Made by a program: the position numbers and the translations under genes
Notes under the pieces: model-generated
Databases searched by the model: none
What the model was told of the DNA's origin: nothing
What the model saw: the letters and a program-made list of their open reading frames with translations, nothing else
In this document: one piece after another, positions 1 to 11,300 of the stretch
Layout of the letters: each line of letters opens with the position of its first letter
Position numbering within the stretch: the stretch's first letter is position 1
Origin: Thermodesulfobacteriota bacterium
GTDB lineage: Bacteria > Desulfobacterota > BSN033 > UBA1163
DNA length: 64,000 bases
NCBI GenBank assembly: GCA_026415035.1
Contig: JAOAHX010000017.1
Span: 1-64,000, forward strand
Direction: 5' to 3'

Positions 1-76
1 GAAGGAGTTGCGGTTTGCCATCCGGGAGGGCGGACGAACCGTCGGCGCCGGCGTCATCAGCGATATCCTCGAATAG
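1..76 (+). CDS. tuf: Elongation factor Tu, C-terminal end (partial)
   Basis: Only the last 24 codons are inside the window, read in frame from base 2 to a TAG at 74-76. The peptide (RFAIREGGRTVGAG followed by VISDILE) is the conserved C-terminus of EF-Tu, the GTPase that carries aminoacyl-tRNA to the ribosome. rpmG follows 46 bases later. tuf-rpmG-tRNA-secE-nusG is the usual order upstream of the rplKAJL-rpoBC cluster in many proteobacteria, which supports the call despite the short stretch. Confidence 0.92.
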   Translation, partial: KELRFAIREGGRTVGAGVISDILE

Positions 77-122
77 GGGGCCTCATCCCGGGAAGCGGCC
101 CTTCTCCTGAGGAGCGATGTGA

Positions 123-272
123 ATGAGAACCATCATCAATCTGGCTTGCACAGAATGTAAAAGGCGGAATTATTCAACGACGAAGAATAAACGGACCACC
201 CCGGACAAACTGGAATTGAAAAAATACTGTCGATTCTGCCGTAAACATACGGTCCATAAAGAGACGAAGTGA
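123..272 (+). CDS. rpmG: 50S ribosomal protein L33
   Basis: A 49-residue protein of the normal L33 length. It has the zinc-binding type layout with two CxxC pairs, CTEC near residue 9 and CRFC near residue 36, separated by the basic segment [11 protein letters not shown]. It is a small protein of the large ribosomal subunit near the E site. The ATG at 123 is preceded by a GGAGCGATGTGA stretch that can serve as a ribosome-binding site. It lies between tuf and tRNA-Trp. The four-Cys (C+) form suggests zinc-dependent L33; no C- paralogue is visible here. Confidence 0.95.
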   Translation: MRTIINLACTECKRRNYSTTKNKRTTPDKLELKKYCRFCRKHTVHKETK

Positions 273-342
273 GGGGCGAGGGGCCCAACCGGAGGGTAGT
301 TCGCAGCTGGGGGGTCCGCTTGAGCTCAAGAGAAGACAAGAG

Positions 343-419
343 AGGCCAGTAGCTCTAACGGATAGAGCACCGGACTCCAAATCCGGGTGTTGGGGGTTCG
401 AATCCCTCCTGGCCTGCCA
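343..419 (+). tRNA. tRNA-Trp (anticodon CCA)
   Basis: A full cloverleaf can be drawn. The 7-bp acceptor stem is AGGCCAG at 343-349 with CTGGCCT at 409-415. The D arm is GCTC/GAGC, and the anticodon stem CCGGA/TCCGG holds the loop CTCCAAA with anticodon CCA. The T arm carries the loop TTCGAAT. The discriminator is G416 and the 3' CCA is genomically encoded (417-419). tRNA-Trp between rpmG and secE is a common arrangement. An imperfect GGCCC/GGGCC hairpin follows at 433-450 without a T-run. Confidence 0.96.
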
Positions 420-503
420 TTGACCTTGAGGTGGCCCATCGGGACGGGCCGTGAAACATAGACCAGAGGGATGTCTCAAGGATGCCTCGGAAAGGCAGCT
501 CAG

Positions 504-725
504 ATGCGGTTGGAGTTCAAGGAAAAGGTTGAGGCCGCCAAGCAATTCTTGAGGGAAGTCAAGACCGAATTGAAAAAGGTCACTTGGCCCTCCAAGAAGG
601 ACGCGGCAGCCGGGACCGCGGTCGTGCTCGTCACCGTTTTTGTCATCGCCTTTTTTTTGGGCCTGGTGGATTCGGGTCTCTCCTACCTTGTTCGCGCCCT
701 CTTGAAGAGGGCGGTCAGTTCCTGA
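504..725 (+). CDS. secE: Preprotein translocase subunit SecE
   Basis: A single-spanning SecE of 73 residues from the ATG at 504. It has the family signature [16 protein letters not shown] ahead of one hydrophobic segment ([18 protein letters not shown]), as expected of the essential SecYEG channel subunit. I chose 504 because GAAAGG sits 7 bases upstream. A longer start at 471 (84 residues) is possible, but its purine tract abuts the ATG. It is followed by nusG, the usual neighbour. Confidence 0.93.
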   Translation: MRLEFKEKVEAAKQFLREVKTELKKVTWPSKKDAAAGTAVVLVTVFVIAFFLGLVDSGLSYLVRALLKRAVSS

Positions 726-795
726 GGTCAGGATCGAAGGTTCCCGACCGCCTCTTTTTGAGGTGGATTCCGGCGGGTTGGAGATCGCTAACATT

Positions 796-1326
796 ATGGC
801 TATGAAATGGTATGTCGTCCATACCTATTCCGGGTTCGAGAACCGGGCGAAGCAGAACCTTGAGGAACGGATCAAAAATCTCGGAAAGGAGCAATATTTT
901 GCTTCCATCCTCGTTCCCACGGAGACCGTCATCGAGGCCTCCAAGGGGAAGAAGAAGATTTCCCAGAGAAAGATCTTTCCGGGTTATCTATTGGTCCAGA
1001 TGGAGCTCAACGAGGAGACCTGGCATATCGTGAAGGAGACGCCCAAAATCACGGGGTTTGCGGGCGATAGCCTGAAACCCACCCCCCTTTCGGATAAAGA
1101 GGTGGAGGAGATCCTCGCCCAGATGAGAGAGGGCGTCTCAAAGGCCAAGCCGAAGGTCTCCTTCAGCGTGGGCGATAGCGTTCGGGTCATCGACGGCCCC
1201 TTCGTCAATTTCATCGGGACCATTGAGGAAGTGAAGCCCGAGAAGAGAAAGGTGAAGGTGCTGGTTTCGATCTTCGGGCGGTCGACGCCGGTCGAGCTGG
1301 ATTTCATCCAGGTCGAAAAGAATTGA
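796..1326 (+). CDS. nusG: Transcription termination/antitermination factor NusG
   Basis: A 176-residue NusG. The N-terminal NGN domain begins [16 protein letters not shown] and contains [12 protein letters not shown]. The C-terminal KOW domain contains [13 protein letters not shown] and ends [17 protein letters not shown]. NusG binds RNA polymerase and links it to Rho or to ribosomal protein S10. The ATG at 796 was chosen because homologues begin M-x-KWYVVH; an upstream in-frame ATG at 763 would add an atypical leader. It sits in the order secE-nusG-rplK. Confidence 0.95.
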   Translation: MAMKWYVVHTYSGFENRAKQNLEERIKNLGKEQYFASILVPTETVIEASKGKKKISQRKIFPGYLLVQMELNEETWHIVKETPKITGFAGDSLKPTPLSDKEVEEILAQMREGVSKAKPKVSFSVGDSVRVIDGPFVNFIGTIEEVKPEKRKVKVLVSIFGRSTPVELDFIQVEKN

Positions 1327-1403
1327 TCAAAAGTCCAAGCGTTGCCTGAGAAGGGCTCGGAGGCTTTCGACGCCACCCAACCTTCTTCAGGCTGGAGTCG
1401 AGG

Positions 1404-1826
1404 ATGGCAAAAAAAGTCGTGGCAATGGTGAAACTGCAGATCCCCGCGGGGCAGGCCAACCCGTCCCCGCCGGTGGGGCCGGCCTTGGGACAACACGGCG
1501 TGAATATCATGGAGTTCTGCAAGGCCTTCAATGCGCGGACCCAATCCCAGGAGGGGATGATCATCCCGGTGGTGATCACCATCTACTCAGATCGTTCTTT
1601 CACCTTCGTGACGAAGACCCCACCGGCATCGGTCCTGTTGAAAAAGGCGGCCAAGATCGTCAAGGGGTCGAGCGAGCCCAATCGCGTCAAGGTGGGGACC
1701 GTGACCAAGGAACAGATTCGGGAGATCGCCCAGCTCAAGTTGAAAGACCTCAATGCCGTGGACCTGGATGGGGCGATCCGGACGATCGAAGGGACGGCCC
1801 GCAGCATGGGGCTGGAGATTGTGTGA
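1404..1826 (+). CDS. rplK: 50S ribosomal protein L11
   Basis: A 140-residue L11 of normal length, with the N-terminal motif [20 protein letters not shown] and the C-terminal rRNA-binding domain ([33 protein letters not shown]). It forms the GTPase-associated centre with L10 and L12. A 77-bp gap separates it from nusG. rplA starts 10 bases after its stop, so the two are co-transcribed. In many bacteria L1 represses this rplKA mRNA; I did not find a clear L1-binding loop here. Confidence 0.96.
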   Translation: MAKKVVAMVKLQIPAGQANPSPPVGPALGQHGVNIMEFCKAFNARTQSQEGMIIPVVITIYSDRSFTFVTKTPPASVLLKKAAKIVKGSSEPNRVKVGTVTKEQIREIAQLKLKDLNAVDLDGAIRTIEGTARSMGLEIV

Positions 1827-1836
1827 GAGAAGGACG

Positions 1837-2544
1837 ATGGGAAGCCGAGGGAAAAAATATTTAGAAGCACGAAGCAAGGTCGATCGAACGAAGCGGTACG
1901 ATCTGGAGGAGGGCGTGAAACTCGTCCTCGATACGGCCTATGCCAAATTCGACGAAGGGGTCGACTTGGCCGTGCGTCTCGGGGTGGATCCCAAAAAGCC
2001 CGATCAGATGGTCAGGGGCACGGCGATCCTCCCCCATGGAACCGGCAAGAAGGTGAGGGTCCTCGTCTTTGCCAAAGGCCAGAAGGAGAAGGAGGCGCTC
2101 GAAGCGGGGGCCGACTATGTCGGGGCCGAAGACCTGATCGAAAAGATTTCCAAAGGATGGCTTGAATTTGATAAGGCCATCGCCACCCCCGACCTGATGG
2201 GCCAGGTGAGCAAATTGGGAAAGATCCTCGGGCCCCGGGGAATGATGCCCAATCCGAAAGTGGGAACCGTCACCTTCGACCTGGAAAGGGCGATCAAGGA
2301 AATCAAGGCGGGGAAGGTGGAGTTCAAGGTCGAAAAGGCGGGGATCGTCCACGTCCCGGTGGGGAAAGTCTCCTTCGGATACGATCGCCTGTTGGAAAAC
2401 ATCAAGGCCGTCTTGGAGGTGATCCTGCGGTCCAAGCCACCGACCAGCAAAGGGACCTATTTACGAAGCATTGCCTTGTCCACCACGATGGGACCGGGGA
2501 TCAAAATCGATCCCAATCAGATCAAAGGCGCCTTGAAGGTCTGA
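1837..2544 (+). CDS. rplA: 50S ribosomal protein L1
   Basis: A 235-residue L1 forming the mobile L1 stalk. Domain I is split around domain II (about residues 72-160, nt 2050-2316), which carries the signature [13 protein letters not shown]. The ATG at 1837 is used because homologues begin near [12 protein letters not shown]; an upstream in-frame ATG at 1753 lies inside rplK. Domain II is the closest recognisable relative of a domain inserted in RpoB at nt 5173-5445 (see findings). Confidence 0.96.
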   Translation: MGSRGKKYLEARSKVDRTKRYDLEEGVKLVLDTAYAKFDEGVDLAVRLGVDPKKPDQMVRGTAILPHGTGKKVRVLVFAKGQKEKEALEAGADYVGAEDLIEKISKGWLEFDKAIATPDLMGQVSKLGKILGPRGMMPNPKVGTVTFDLERAIKEIKAGKVEFKVEKAGIVHVPVGKVSFGYDRLLENIKAVLEVILRSKPPTSKGTYLRSIALSTTMGPGIKIDPNQIKGALKV

Positions 2545-2624
2545 GGTCGATCGGGGCGATCCCTTCGGATTCCTTCATCCATCGCGGTTAGGGTTGCGCG
2601 ACCTCATCGAGGAGGTGGTCATCC

Positions 2625-3158
2625 GTGAATCGGGCTGAGAAGCAAGAGATGGTGGTTGAGCTGTCCAGGAAGTTGGAAGGGTTTCAGGCCGTCGTCCTGA
2701 CCCACTATCGGGGCCTCAACGTGGAGCAGATGAACACCCTGAGACGCCGATTTCGAGAGGAGAAGATCGTCTATCAGGTGGTCAAGAATACGTTGATGAA
2801 GCGGGCGGCCACCGGAACCGCCTTGGAGAAGTTGACCGATTATTTCGAGGGGCCCACGGCCGTGGCCATCACCCACGGCGATCCCGTGTCTCTGGCAAAG
2901 ATCCTGACCGATTTTGTCAAAGCCCAACCCCAGCTCGAGATCAAGGTCGGGTTGATTCAGGGGAAGGTCAGCACCCCCGAAGAGATCAAAGAACTGGCCA
3001 CCCTTCCCTCACGAGAGGTCCTGATGGCCCAGGTCTTGGGAGGCCTTCAAGCACCGGCCCAGGAGGTGGTGGGCCTTCTCTATCGCGGGGTCCAGCAGGT
3101 CCTGGGGGTGATTCAAGCCCGGGCCGACCAACTGGCCAAGCCAGAAGGTGGACAATAG
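2625..3158 (+). CDS. rplJ: 50S ribosomal protein L10
   Basis: A 177-residue L10 starting with GTG at 2625, preceded by a strong GGAGGTGG ribosome-binding site at 2611. Typical segments are [22 protein letters not shown], which lies in the rRNA-binding N-terminal domain, and [12 protein letters not shown]. The C-terminal helix carrying L12 dimers ends the protein. The 80-bp leader before it could hold the L10-L12 autoregulatory site, but I could not draw a convincing fold by eye. Confidence 0.95.
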   Translation: MNRAEKQEMVVELSRKLEGFQAVVLTHYRGLNVEQMNTLRRRFREEKIVYQVVKNTLMKRAATGTALEKLTDYFEGPTAVAITHGDPVSLAKILTDFVKAQPQLEIKVGLIQGKVSTPEEIKELATLPSREVLMAQVLGGLQAPAQEVVGLLYRGVQQVLGVIQARADQLAKPEGGQ

Positions 3159-3183
3159 AATTAAGAGACAGGAGGATGTGTCA

Positions 3184-3573
3184 ATGGCGGATATTCAGAA
3201 AATCGCAGATGAGATCAGCACGCTAACTTTATTGGAAGCCCGGGAGCTGGTAAGGGTCCTGGAGGAGAAACTGGGCGTGAAGGCCGCCGCCCCGATGGCC
3301 GTTGCGGCCATTCCGGCCGCGGGGGTGGCCCCCGGTGCCGAGGCGGCTCCCAAAGAGGAGAAGACGGAATTTGACGTGATTTTGACCGGCTACGGGGACA
3401 AGAAGATCCAGGTGATCAAGGTGGTGAGGGAGATCACCGGCCTGGGATTGAAGGAGGCCAAGGATCTCGTCGAGGGCGTTCCGAAACCCGTGAAAGAGGG
3501 GGTGAGCAAAGAAGAGGCAGCAGCCCTCAAAAAGAAGTTGGAAGAAGGGGGCGGAACGGTCGAGATCCGATAA
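3184..3573 (+). CDS. rplL: 50S ribosomal protein L7/L12
   Basis: A 129-residue L7/L12 with the N-terminal dimerisation domain ([23 protein letters not shown]), an Ala/Pro-rich hinge, and the factor-binding C-terminal domain ([20 protein letters not shown] then [21 protein letters not shown]). The ATG at 3184 follows an ACAGGAGG ribosome-binding site; an earlier in-frame ATG at 3148 overlaps rplJ and lacks homology. It recruits translation factors as part of the ribosomal stalk. Confidence 0.96.
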   Translation: MADIQKIADEISTLTLLEARELVRVLEEKLGVKAAAPMAVAAIPAAGVAPGAEAAPKEEKTEFDVILTGYGDKKIQVIKVVREITGLGLKEAKDLVEGVPKPVKEGVSKEEAAALKKKLEEGGGTVEIR

Positions 3574-3849
3574 TCGTGGAAGGCCGCTGTCCAAGAACCG
3601 ACATTCCTTCGTTTTTAAGACCTCCCCAAGGGTGGGGCAGCTGAAAAGAAGACATCCGATTCATCTCCCATTGTCTCGTCGAATAGCCATCGGAGGGTGA
3701 ATCCTCCTCGATCGGCACCTTTGGGACGGAGGCAAGAACTCTACGAACCGGTCCATGGCGAGACAGTTCAGTCTCTTCCCAGACGGACGAAATCGAATCA
3801 CGTGAGGGTCCGAAAGGGAGGGGACTTTTTATTTGAGGAAGGAGTCTCT
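3574..3849 (+). promoter_or_regulatory. rplL-rpoB intercistronic leader with hairpins
   Basis: A 276-bp gap between rplL and rpoB with no credible gene. It holds two short inverted repeats: CCCC/GGGG (3624-3627 with 3634-3637) and GGAGG/CCTCC (3692-3696 with 3703-3707). Neither is followed by a T-run. In E. coli the same gap contains an attenuator and an RNase III site that lower rpoBC expression relative to rplJL. A similar role here is an inference from position and the visible hairpins. Confidence 0.4.
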
Positions 3850-6800
3850 ATGGCCCAAACTGTTCCGATCTACCGTCGCTATCGAAAGAACTTTTCAAAG
3901 ATCAAAGAAGTATTAGAGATCTCCAACCTGATCGAAGTCCAGAAAAAATCTTACGAGAAGTTCCTTCAGGCCCATGTCGATCCTGAACAACGGGAGCCGG
4001 TGGGACTTCAAGGGGTGTTCAAAACCGTCTTTCCCATCAAGGACTTTTATGAAACGGCCTCGCTCGAATTTGTCAGCTACCGCCTCACCGAACCCAAGTA
4101 CGATGTGGAAGAGTGTCTGCTGAGGGGCATGACCTACGCCGCCCCCATCAAGGTGACGGTTCGTCTGGTCGTCTGGGATGTGAACGAGGAGACGAAGGTC
4201 CGCAACATCAAAGCGGTCAAAGAACAGGAGGTCTACTTCGGCGAGATCCCCCTGATGACCGAAAACGGCACCTTCATCATCAACGGCACCGAAAGGGTCA
4301 TCGTCAGCCAGCTGCACCGCTCCCCCGGGGTCTTTTTCGACCGAGACCAGGTGAAACCCCATTCGGGAGGGAAAATCCTCTACTATGCCCGCATCATTCC
4401 CTATCGGGGTTCTTGGATCGACTTCGAATTCGATCAGAAAGACCTCCTCTACGTCCGGATCGACCGGAGGCGGAAAATTCCGGTCACGGTCTTCCTCCGG
4501 GCCCTGAAATATACGGGCCAGGAGCTGCTCGACTACTTTTATCATCGGGAAAAGATCTTCTATCGGAAAGGGAGGTTTGTCAAAGAGATTTCCAAAGAGG
4601 TCCTCATCGGCCAGAAGGCCACGATGGATATCGTCGATCCGGAAACCCAGAAGGTGATCCTGAAGAAGCATCGCCGGATCACCGAGGAGTCCTATCGACG
4701 GCTGGAGGCCAGCAAGATCACGACCATCCCCGTGGAGCCGGAGGACCTGATCGGAAAGTACCTGGCCCGAGATGTGGTCGACCCGGAGACCGGGGAGGTG
4801 ATCGCGGAGTACAACCAGGAGGTGACGGAGGCCTTTCTCGAACAGGTCAAGGAGAGAAGGATCGAAAGTTTTGAGATCCTTTTCATCGACCACATCAACG
4901 TCAGCTCCTCCCTCCGGGACACCCTGACCCTCGACCGGATCGAGTTGAGCCGCGAAGAGAAGGAGAGGCTGGCGAGGGAAGAGCCCGGGAAATCGGTCCG
5001 GGAAAAAGAAGCGGAGCGGGCGTTGATCGACATTTATCGAAGGCTCAGGCCCGGCGACCCCCCCACCATCGAGACGGCCATCAACCTCTTCTACAACCTC
5101 TTTTTCAATCCTGAACGGTACGACCTGTCCAAGGTGGGGAGGATGAAGTTGAACCACAAGCTCGGATTGAAGGGCAGGCCTCCCAAAATTCTGGTGCTCA
5201 CCGAGAAGTGGAAGAAAGAGGCCCTGGGGGCGGGGGCTACCTATGCCGGCGGAAAGGAGCTGATCGATCGGATCCTGGCCGGCTGGCTCGATTTCGATGA
5301 AGTCCTCGCCACTCCGGAGATGGCCGACGAGATCCCGCGATTGGCCAAGGTTCTCCACCCCATCGGGATGATGCCTTCCCTCAAGGAGGGCACCCTGACC
5401 GAAGACCTCCAGGGCCAGATCGAGAAGATCCTGGAGGACGAGAAGACCACCCTCCGGAGGCGCGATATCCTCGAGGTGGTCAAATACCTCATCCGGTTGA
5501 AGGACGGCCAGGGATCGGTGGACGACATCGATCATTTGGGCAACCGCCGGGTGAGGACCGTGGGAGAACTGCTGGAGAACCAGTACCACATCGGCTTGGT
5601 ACGGATCGAAAGGGCGATCAAGGAACGGATGAGCCTTCAGGACATCGAGACCCTGATGCCCCACGACCTGATCAACTCCAAACCCCTCTCGGCGGTGATC
5701 AAGGAGTTTTTCGGTTCGAGTCAGCTCTCTCAATTTATGGATCAGACGAACCCCCTCTCCGAGATCACGCATAAACGGAGGCTCTCGGCCCTCGGCCCGG
5801 GAGGTCTCACCCGGGAACGGGCAGGGTTCGAAGTGAGGGACGTCCACCCCACCCATTACGGCAGGATCTGCCCGATCGAAACGCCCGAGGGGCCGAACAT
5901 CGGTCTCATCACCTCCCTGAGCACGTACGCGCGGGTCAACGACTACGGGTTCATCGAGACTCCCTATCGGGAGGTGGTCAACGGCCGGGTGACCAATCAG
6001 ATCCGCTACCTTTTTGCGCTGGATGAGGAGGAAGAGGTCAACGGCCAGAAACCCGCCATTGCCCAGGCCAATGCGCCCATCGACCGGGAAGGCCGATTCA
6101 TCGCCCCTTTGGTTTCGGCCAGACGGGGAGGGGAATTTGTGATGGTTAAACCGGAGGAGATCCGATACATGGACGTCTCCCCCAAGCAGCTGGTCAGCGT
6201 GGCCACTTCGCTGATCCCCTTTCTCGAAAACGACGATGCCAACCGGGCCCTCATGGGTTCCAACATGCAGCGGCAGGCCGTTCCCCTTCTGAGGACGGAC
6301 GCGCCCTTGGTGGGAACGGGGATGGAGGGGATCGTGGCCAGGGACTCCGGCGTGGCGGTCGTCGCCAAGCGGGACGGCGTGGTGGAAGATGTGGATGCCT
6401 CCCGCATCGTGATCCGAGCCGACGAGGAGGGCGACGATCTGAACGACTCCGGGGTGGATATCTACACCCTGATCAAATATAAACGGTCCAACCAGAATAC
6501 CTGCATCAACCAGAGGCCCATCGTCCAGGTGGGGGACCGGGTGAGGAAGGGAGAGGTGATCGCCGACGGGCCCGCCACTGACATGGGGGAGCTGGCCCTG
6601 GGTCGCAATGTCCTCGTGGCGTTTATGCCCTGGGGCGGCTACAACTTCGAGGATTCCATTCTCATCAGCGAGAGGCTTCTGAAAGAGGATACCTACACCT
6701 CCATCCACATCGAGGAATTCGAGTGCGTCGCCCGGGATACGAAGTTGGGTAAGGAGGAGATCACCTCCGATATCCCCAACGTCGGAGAAGAGGCCTTGAA

Positions 6801-8310
6801 AAACCTGGACGAGAGCGGGATCGTCCGGATCGGGGCCGAGGTCAAACCCGGGGATATCTTGGTCGGAAAGGTGACCCCGAAAGGGGAGACCCAGCTCTCC
6901 CCGGAGGAGAAGCTGCTCCGGGCCATCTTCGGCGAGAAGGCGGGGGATGTGCGGGATACCTCCCTGCGCGTGCCTCACGGAATCGAAGGCATCGTCATCG
7001 ACGCCAAGGTCTTCTCTCGAAAAGGCCAGGAGCGAGACGAGCGCATGAAGGCCATCGAGGAGCAGGAGAGGGCCCGGTTGCTCAAAAACCAGGCCGACGA
7101 GATCCGGATCATCCAGAACAGCGCCAGGCGGAAGATCGGCAAATACCTCATCGGGAAGAAGGCCGCTCACCGGATCGCCGATGAAAAGAAGAACCGCGTT
7201 TTCTTGGAAGCCAAAGAGAGGATCAAAGAGGATCACCTCCACGTCATCCCCTTCGATCGGCTGAAGGAGATCGATGTGGTGGAGGGAAAGCGGGTGATCC
7301 CGGACGTCCGAAAGATCCTCGACCACGCGGAACTCCAGATCAATGTGGTCAAGGAGGTCTTCGCCGAGAAGTTGGCCAAATTGAAGAGGGGAGACGAGTT
7401 GGCGCCGGGCATCATCAAATCGGTCAAGGTCTATGTCGCCATCAAAAGGAAGCTCTCCGTGGGGGACAAGATGTCCGGTCGCCACGGAAACAAAGGGATC
7501 ATCTCCCGAATCCTTCCGGAGGAGGACATGCCCTTCCTCGAGGACGGCACTCCGGTCGATGTCGTTCTCAATCCCCTGGGCGTGCCCTCCAGGATGAATG
7601 TCGGACAGATCCTCGAGACCCATCTCGGTTGGGCGGCCAAAGGGCTGGGCTGGAAGATCGCCCAATATCTCGAGAAACACTATAATCCCAAAATCCTCCG
7701 GAGGAAGATCAAAGAGATCTACTCCTCCAAGGAGATCAACCAGTACCTGGACCAGGCCAGCGACGAAGAGATCGTGGAACTGGCCCGGAGGCTCGGGCGG
7801 GGGGTCTACATGTCCGTCCCCGTCTTCGATGGGGCCTCCGAGGAAGAGATCCGGGACCATTTAAATAAGGCGGGGCTTCCCACGAGCGGCCAAACCATCC
7901 TTTACGATGGAAGGACAGGCGAGCCCTTCCACCATAAAGTGACGGTGGGGTATATGTATCTCCTGAAATTGCACCATCTGGTGGACGAAAAGATCCACGC
8001 CCGCTCGATCGGGCCCTATTCTCTGGTCACCCAGCAACCCCTGGGAGGGAAGGCCCAGTTCGGTGGCCAGCGCTTGGGAGAGATGGAGGTCTGGGCCCTC
8101 GAGGCCTATGGGGCGGCCCATTCCTTGCAGGAGTTTCTGACGGTGAAGTCGGACGATACCACCGGGCGGACCCGCGTCTATGAGGCGATCGTGAAAGGCG
8201 AGCACACCTTGGAACCGGGCCTTCCTGAGTCGTTCAATGTCTTGGTCAAAGAACTCCAGAGCCTCTGCCTCGATACCGAATTGTTGGAGGAGAAGAGGGA
8301 GGAGATCTGA
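3850..8310 (+). CDS. rpoB: RNA polymerase beta subunit with inserted L1-like domain
   Basis: A 1486-residue beta subunit, longer than the roughly 1340-1375 residues usual in proteobacteria. Conserved blocks are all present: [12 protein letters not shown] (about residue 432), the rifampicin region [18 protein letters not shown] (about 621), [17 protein letters not shown], and [13 protein letters not shown] (about 1208). The ATG at 3850 follows AAGGAG; an earlier in-frame start at 3697 lies in the leader. Residues about 442-532 (nt 5173-5445) are an insertion between LGLK and [11 protein letters not shown] that matches ribosomal protein L1 domain II ([26 protein letters not shown]). The frame is uninterrupted, so this is a genuine in-frame domain, not a broken gene. 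Confidence 0.97.
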   Translation: MAQTVPIYRRYRKNFSKIKEVLEISNLIEVQKKSYEKFLQAHVDPEQREPVGLQGVFKTVFPIKDFYETASLEFVSYRLTEPKYDVEECLLRGMTYAAPIKVTVRLVVWDVNEETKVRNIKAVKEQEVYFGEIPLMTENGTFIINGTERVIVSQLHRSPGVFFDRDQVKPHSGGKILYYARIIPYRGSWIDFEFDQKDLLYVRIDRRRKIPVTVFLRALKYTGQELLDYFYHREKIFYRKGRFVKEISKEVLIGQKATMDIVDPETQKVILKKHRRITEESYRRLEASKITTIPVEPEDLIGKYLARDVVDPETGEVIAEYNQEVTEAFLEQVKERRIESFEILFIDHINVSSSLRDTLTLDRIELSREEKERLAREEPGKSVREKEAERALIDIYRRLRPGDPPTIETAINLFYNLFFNPERYDLSKVGRMKLNHKLGLKGRPPKILVLTEKWKKEALGAGATYAGGKELIDRILAGWLDFDEVLATPEMADEIPRLAKVLHPIGMMPSLKEGTLTEDLQGQIEKILEDEKTTLRRRDILEVVKYLIRLKDGQGSVDDIDHLGNRRVRTVGELLENQYHIGLVRIERAIKERMSLQDIETLMPHDLINSKPLSAVIKEFFGSSQLSQFMDQTNPLSEITHKRRLSALGPGGLTRERAGFEVRDVHPTHYGRICPIETPEGPNIGLITSLSTYARVNDYGFIETPYREVVNGRVTNQIRYLFALDEEEEVNGQKPAIAQANAPIDREGRFIAPLVSARRGGEFVMVKPEEIRYMDVSPKQLVSVATSLIPFLENDDANRALMGSNMQRQAVPLLRTDAPLVGTGMEGIVARDSGVAVVAKRDGVVEDVDASRIVIRADEEGDDLNDSGVDIYTLIKYKRSNQNTCINQRPIVQVGDRVRKGEVIADGPATDMGELALGRNVLVAFMPWGGYNFEDSILISERLLKEDTYTSIHIEEFECVARDTKLGKEEITSDIPNVGEEALKNLDESGIVRIGAEVKPGDILVGKVTPKGETQLSPEEKLLRAIFGEKAGDVRDTSLRVPHGIEGIVIDAKVFSRKGQERDERMKAIEEQERARLLKNQADEIRIIQNSARRKIGKYLIGKKAAHRIADEKKNRVFLEAKERIKEDHLHVIPFDRLKEIDVVEGKRVIPDVRKILDHAELQINVVKEVFAEKLAKLKRGDELAPGIIKSVKVYVAIKRKLSVGDKMSGRHGNKGIISRILPEEDMPFLEDGTPVDVVLNPLGVPSRMNVGQILETHLGWAAKGLGWKIAQYLEKHYNPKILRRKIKEIYSSKEINQYLDQASDEEIVELARRLGRGVYMSVPVFDGASEEEIRDHLNKAGLPTSGQTILYDGRTGEPFHHKVTVGYMYLLKLHHLVDEKIHARSIGPYSLVTQQPLGGKAQFGGQRLGEMEVWALEAYGAAHSLQEFLTVKSDDTTGRTRVYEAIVKGEHTLEPGLPESFNVLVKELQSLCLDTELLEEKREEI

Positions 8311-8333
8311 AGTTTTAAAAAAGGAGGGGACCC

Positions 8334-11300
8334 TTGGAAGACTATCTCTCGTTCTTCGAAAAAGGAAAGAGCGCCATCAACTACAACGCCATTCGCATCT
8401 CCATCGCCTCTCCGGAGAAGATCGAGTCCTGGTCTCACGGGGAGGTGAAAAAACCCGAGACGATCAACTACCGGACCTTCAAGCCGGAGAAGGACGGTCT
8501 CTTCTGCGCCAAGATCTTCGGCCCCACCAAGGATTACGAGTGCAACTGCGGCAAATACAAACGGATGAAACATCGGGGGATCGTCTGTGAGAAGTGCGGG
8601 GTGGAGGTGATCCAGTCGAAGGTCCGGAGGGAACGGATGGGGCACATCCGTCTGGCCACGCCGGTGGCCCATATCTGGTTCCTCAAGTCGATCCCCAGCA
8701 AGATCGGGATCCTCGCCGACATGACCTTGAGGGAGCTGGAGCGGATCCTCTACTTTGAGGCCTACCTGGTGCTCGACGGGAAGGGCACCCCTTACAAACG
8801 GGGGGAGATCCTGTCCGAGGAGCGCTACCGGGAGGCGAAGGAGAAATATGGGGACGCCCTGGTCGTCTCCCAGGGAGCCGAGGCGATTCGGGAACTCCTG
8901 AAGGGAACGAATGTGAAAGAGCTTTCCCAAAAACTGAGGGAGGAGATGAAGGAGACGACCTCGGAGGCGAAGAAGAGGCGTCTGGCGAAGCGGTTGAAGA
9001 TCATCGAATCCTTCCTCGAGTCGGGGAACAAACCCGAGTGGATGATCTTGGAGGTCATCCCGGTCATCCCCCCTGACCTCCGGCCCCTGGTGCCCCTCGA
9101 TGGGGGGAGGTTTGCCACGTCCGATTTGAACGATCTCTATCGAAGGGTGATCAACCGGAACAACCGGCTTAAACGCCTTCTCGAATTGAATGCCCCCGAG
9201 ATCATCATCCGGAACGAAAAGCGGATGTTGCAGGAGGCGGTGGACGCCCTCTTCGATAACGGCAAGAGGGGAAAGACCATCCTCGGAGCCAATAAGAAGC
9301 CCCTCAAGTCACTCAGCGACATGCTCCGGGGCAAACAGGGCCGTTTTCGACAGAACCTCTTGGGGAAAAGGGTGGACTACTCCGGTCGCTCCGTGATCGT
9401 CGTGGGGCCGGAATTGAAGTTGCATCAATGCGGCCTTCCGAAAAAGATGGCCCTGGAGCTTTTCAAGCCTTTCATCTACCATCAGTTAGAGGCCAAAGGG
9501 CTGGCCTCGACGATCAAGAGCGCCAAAAAGATGATCGAGAAGGAGAGGCCCGAGGTCTGGGATGTGCTGGACGAGGTGATCCGTGAACATCCCGTCCTGC
9601 TGAACCGGGCCCCGACCCTGCATCGATTGGGAATCCAGGCCTTCGAGCCCATCCTGATCGAGGGGAAGGCCATCCAGCTCCATCCCCTCGTCTGCGCCGC
9701 TTTCAACGCGGACTTCGATGGGGATCAGATGGCGGTCCACGTCCCCCTCTCTGTGGAGGCCCAGGCCGAGGCTCGGGTCCTCATGATGTCGACCAACAAC
9801 ATCCTTTCGCCTGCCAATGGCAAGCCCATCATCATCCCCACCCAGGACATCGTCCTCGGCATCTACTACATGACCCGGGAACGGCCCTATGTGAAAGGGG
9901 AGGGGAAGATCTTCGCCAATCCCGAAGAAGTGCGGGCCGCCTACGATGCCCAGGAGATGGACCTCCATGCGAGGATCAAAGTGCGGATCGACGGGAACCT
10001 GGTGGAGACGACCGTCGGCCGCGTCCTGCTCAAGGAGATCCTTCCCGAGGAGATCCCCTTCAGCCTGATCAACAAGGTGATGAAGAAGGGCGACCTGGCC
10101 ACCCTCATCGATTATTGCTATCGCCACTGCGGGGACAAGAAGACGGTCCTGCTGGCCGACCGTCTGAAGACCCTGGGATACCATTACGCCACGCTCGCCG
10201 GCATCTCCATCTCCGTGGGGGACATGCTGATACCCTCCAACAAACAGGAGCTCCTCGAGGAGGCCCAGAAAGAGATCGAGAAGGTCCAGGAGCAATATAC
10301 CGAGGGGCTGATCACGGACGGAGAACGCTACAACAAGGTCATCGACATCTGGGCGGAGGTGACCGAGAACATCGCCGAGGTGATGTTGAAAGAGCTGGGG
10401 ACCGAAGTGATCGAAGGGCCTTCGGGAGAGAAGATGGTGATCGACAGCTTCAACCCCATCTACATGATGGCCGATTCGGGGGCCCGAGGAAGCGCCCAGC
10501 AGGTGAGGCAGTTGGCGGGGATGCGCGGTCTGATGGCCAAGCCCTCTGGAGAGATCATCGAGACCCCGATCACGGCCAACTTCCGGGAAGGCCTGACGGT
10601 GCTGCAATACTTCATCTCCACCCATGGAGCCCGAAAGGGGTTGGCCGATACCGCTCTGAAGACGGCCAATGCCGGATACCTGACCCGGCGCCTGGTCGAT
10701 GTCGCCCAGGACGTCGTCATCACGGAGTATGATTGCGGAACCCTGGACGGCATCGAGGTGGAATCCCTGATCGAAGGAGGCGAGATCATCGAGTCGATGA
10801 AGGACCGGATCTTGGGCCGGGTGGCCTTGGAGGACATCCGGGATCCCTTCTCCGACGAGGTGATCGTGAAGGGGAATCAAGAGATTGACGAAGCCCTCTC
10901 CGAAAAGATCGAGGATGCGGGCATCGATAAAGTGAAGATCCGTTCCGTCCTGACCTGCAAGTCGAAGCGAGGGGTCTGCGCCCTTTGCTACGGCCGGGAT
11001 TTGGCCCGGGGGAGGTTGGTCAACGTGGGCGAGGCCATCGGGATCATCGCCGCTCAATCCATCGGAGAGCCCGGAACCCAGCTGACCATGCGGACCTTCC
11101 ACATCGGTGGGGCGGCCAGCCGGAGGGCCGAGCAGACGACCCTTGAAAGCCGGATCGACGGGAGGATCAAATTTATCAATCTCAAGACGGTCAAGAACCG
11201 AGAGGGACATCTCATCGTGATGAACCGAAACGGCGAACTGGCCGTCCTCGACGAAAACGGCAGGGAAAGGCGTCGCTATTCGGTCATCTACGGAGCGAAA

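Noticed and set aside
433-450. GGCCC/GGGCC hairpin after tRNA-Trp as a terminator
   Set aside because: No T-run follows and secE continues 54 bases later; it is more likely a processing structure or chance.
3913-7860. A 1315-codon open frame on the minus strand opposite rpoB
   Set aside because: It is the mirror of a GC-rich coding frame; its product is low-complexity (rich in D, L, G, P, H), and rpoB is unmistakable on the other strand.
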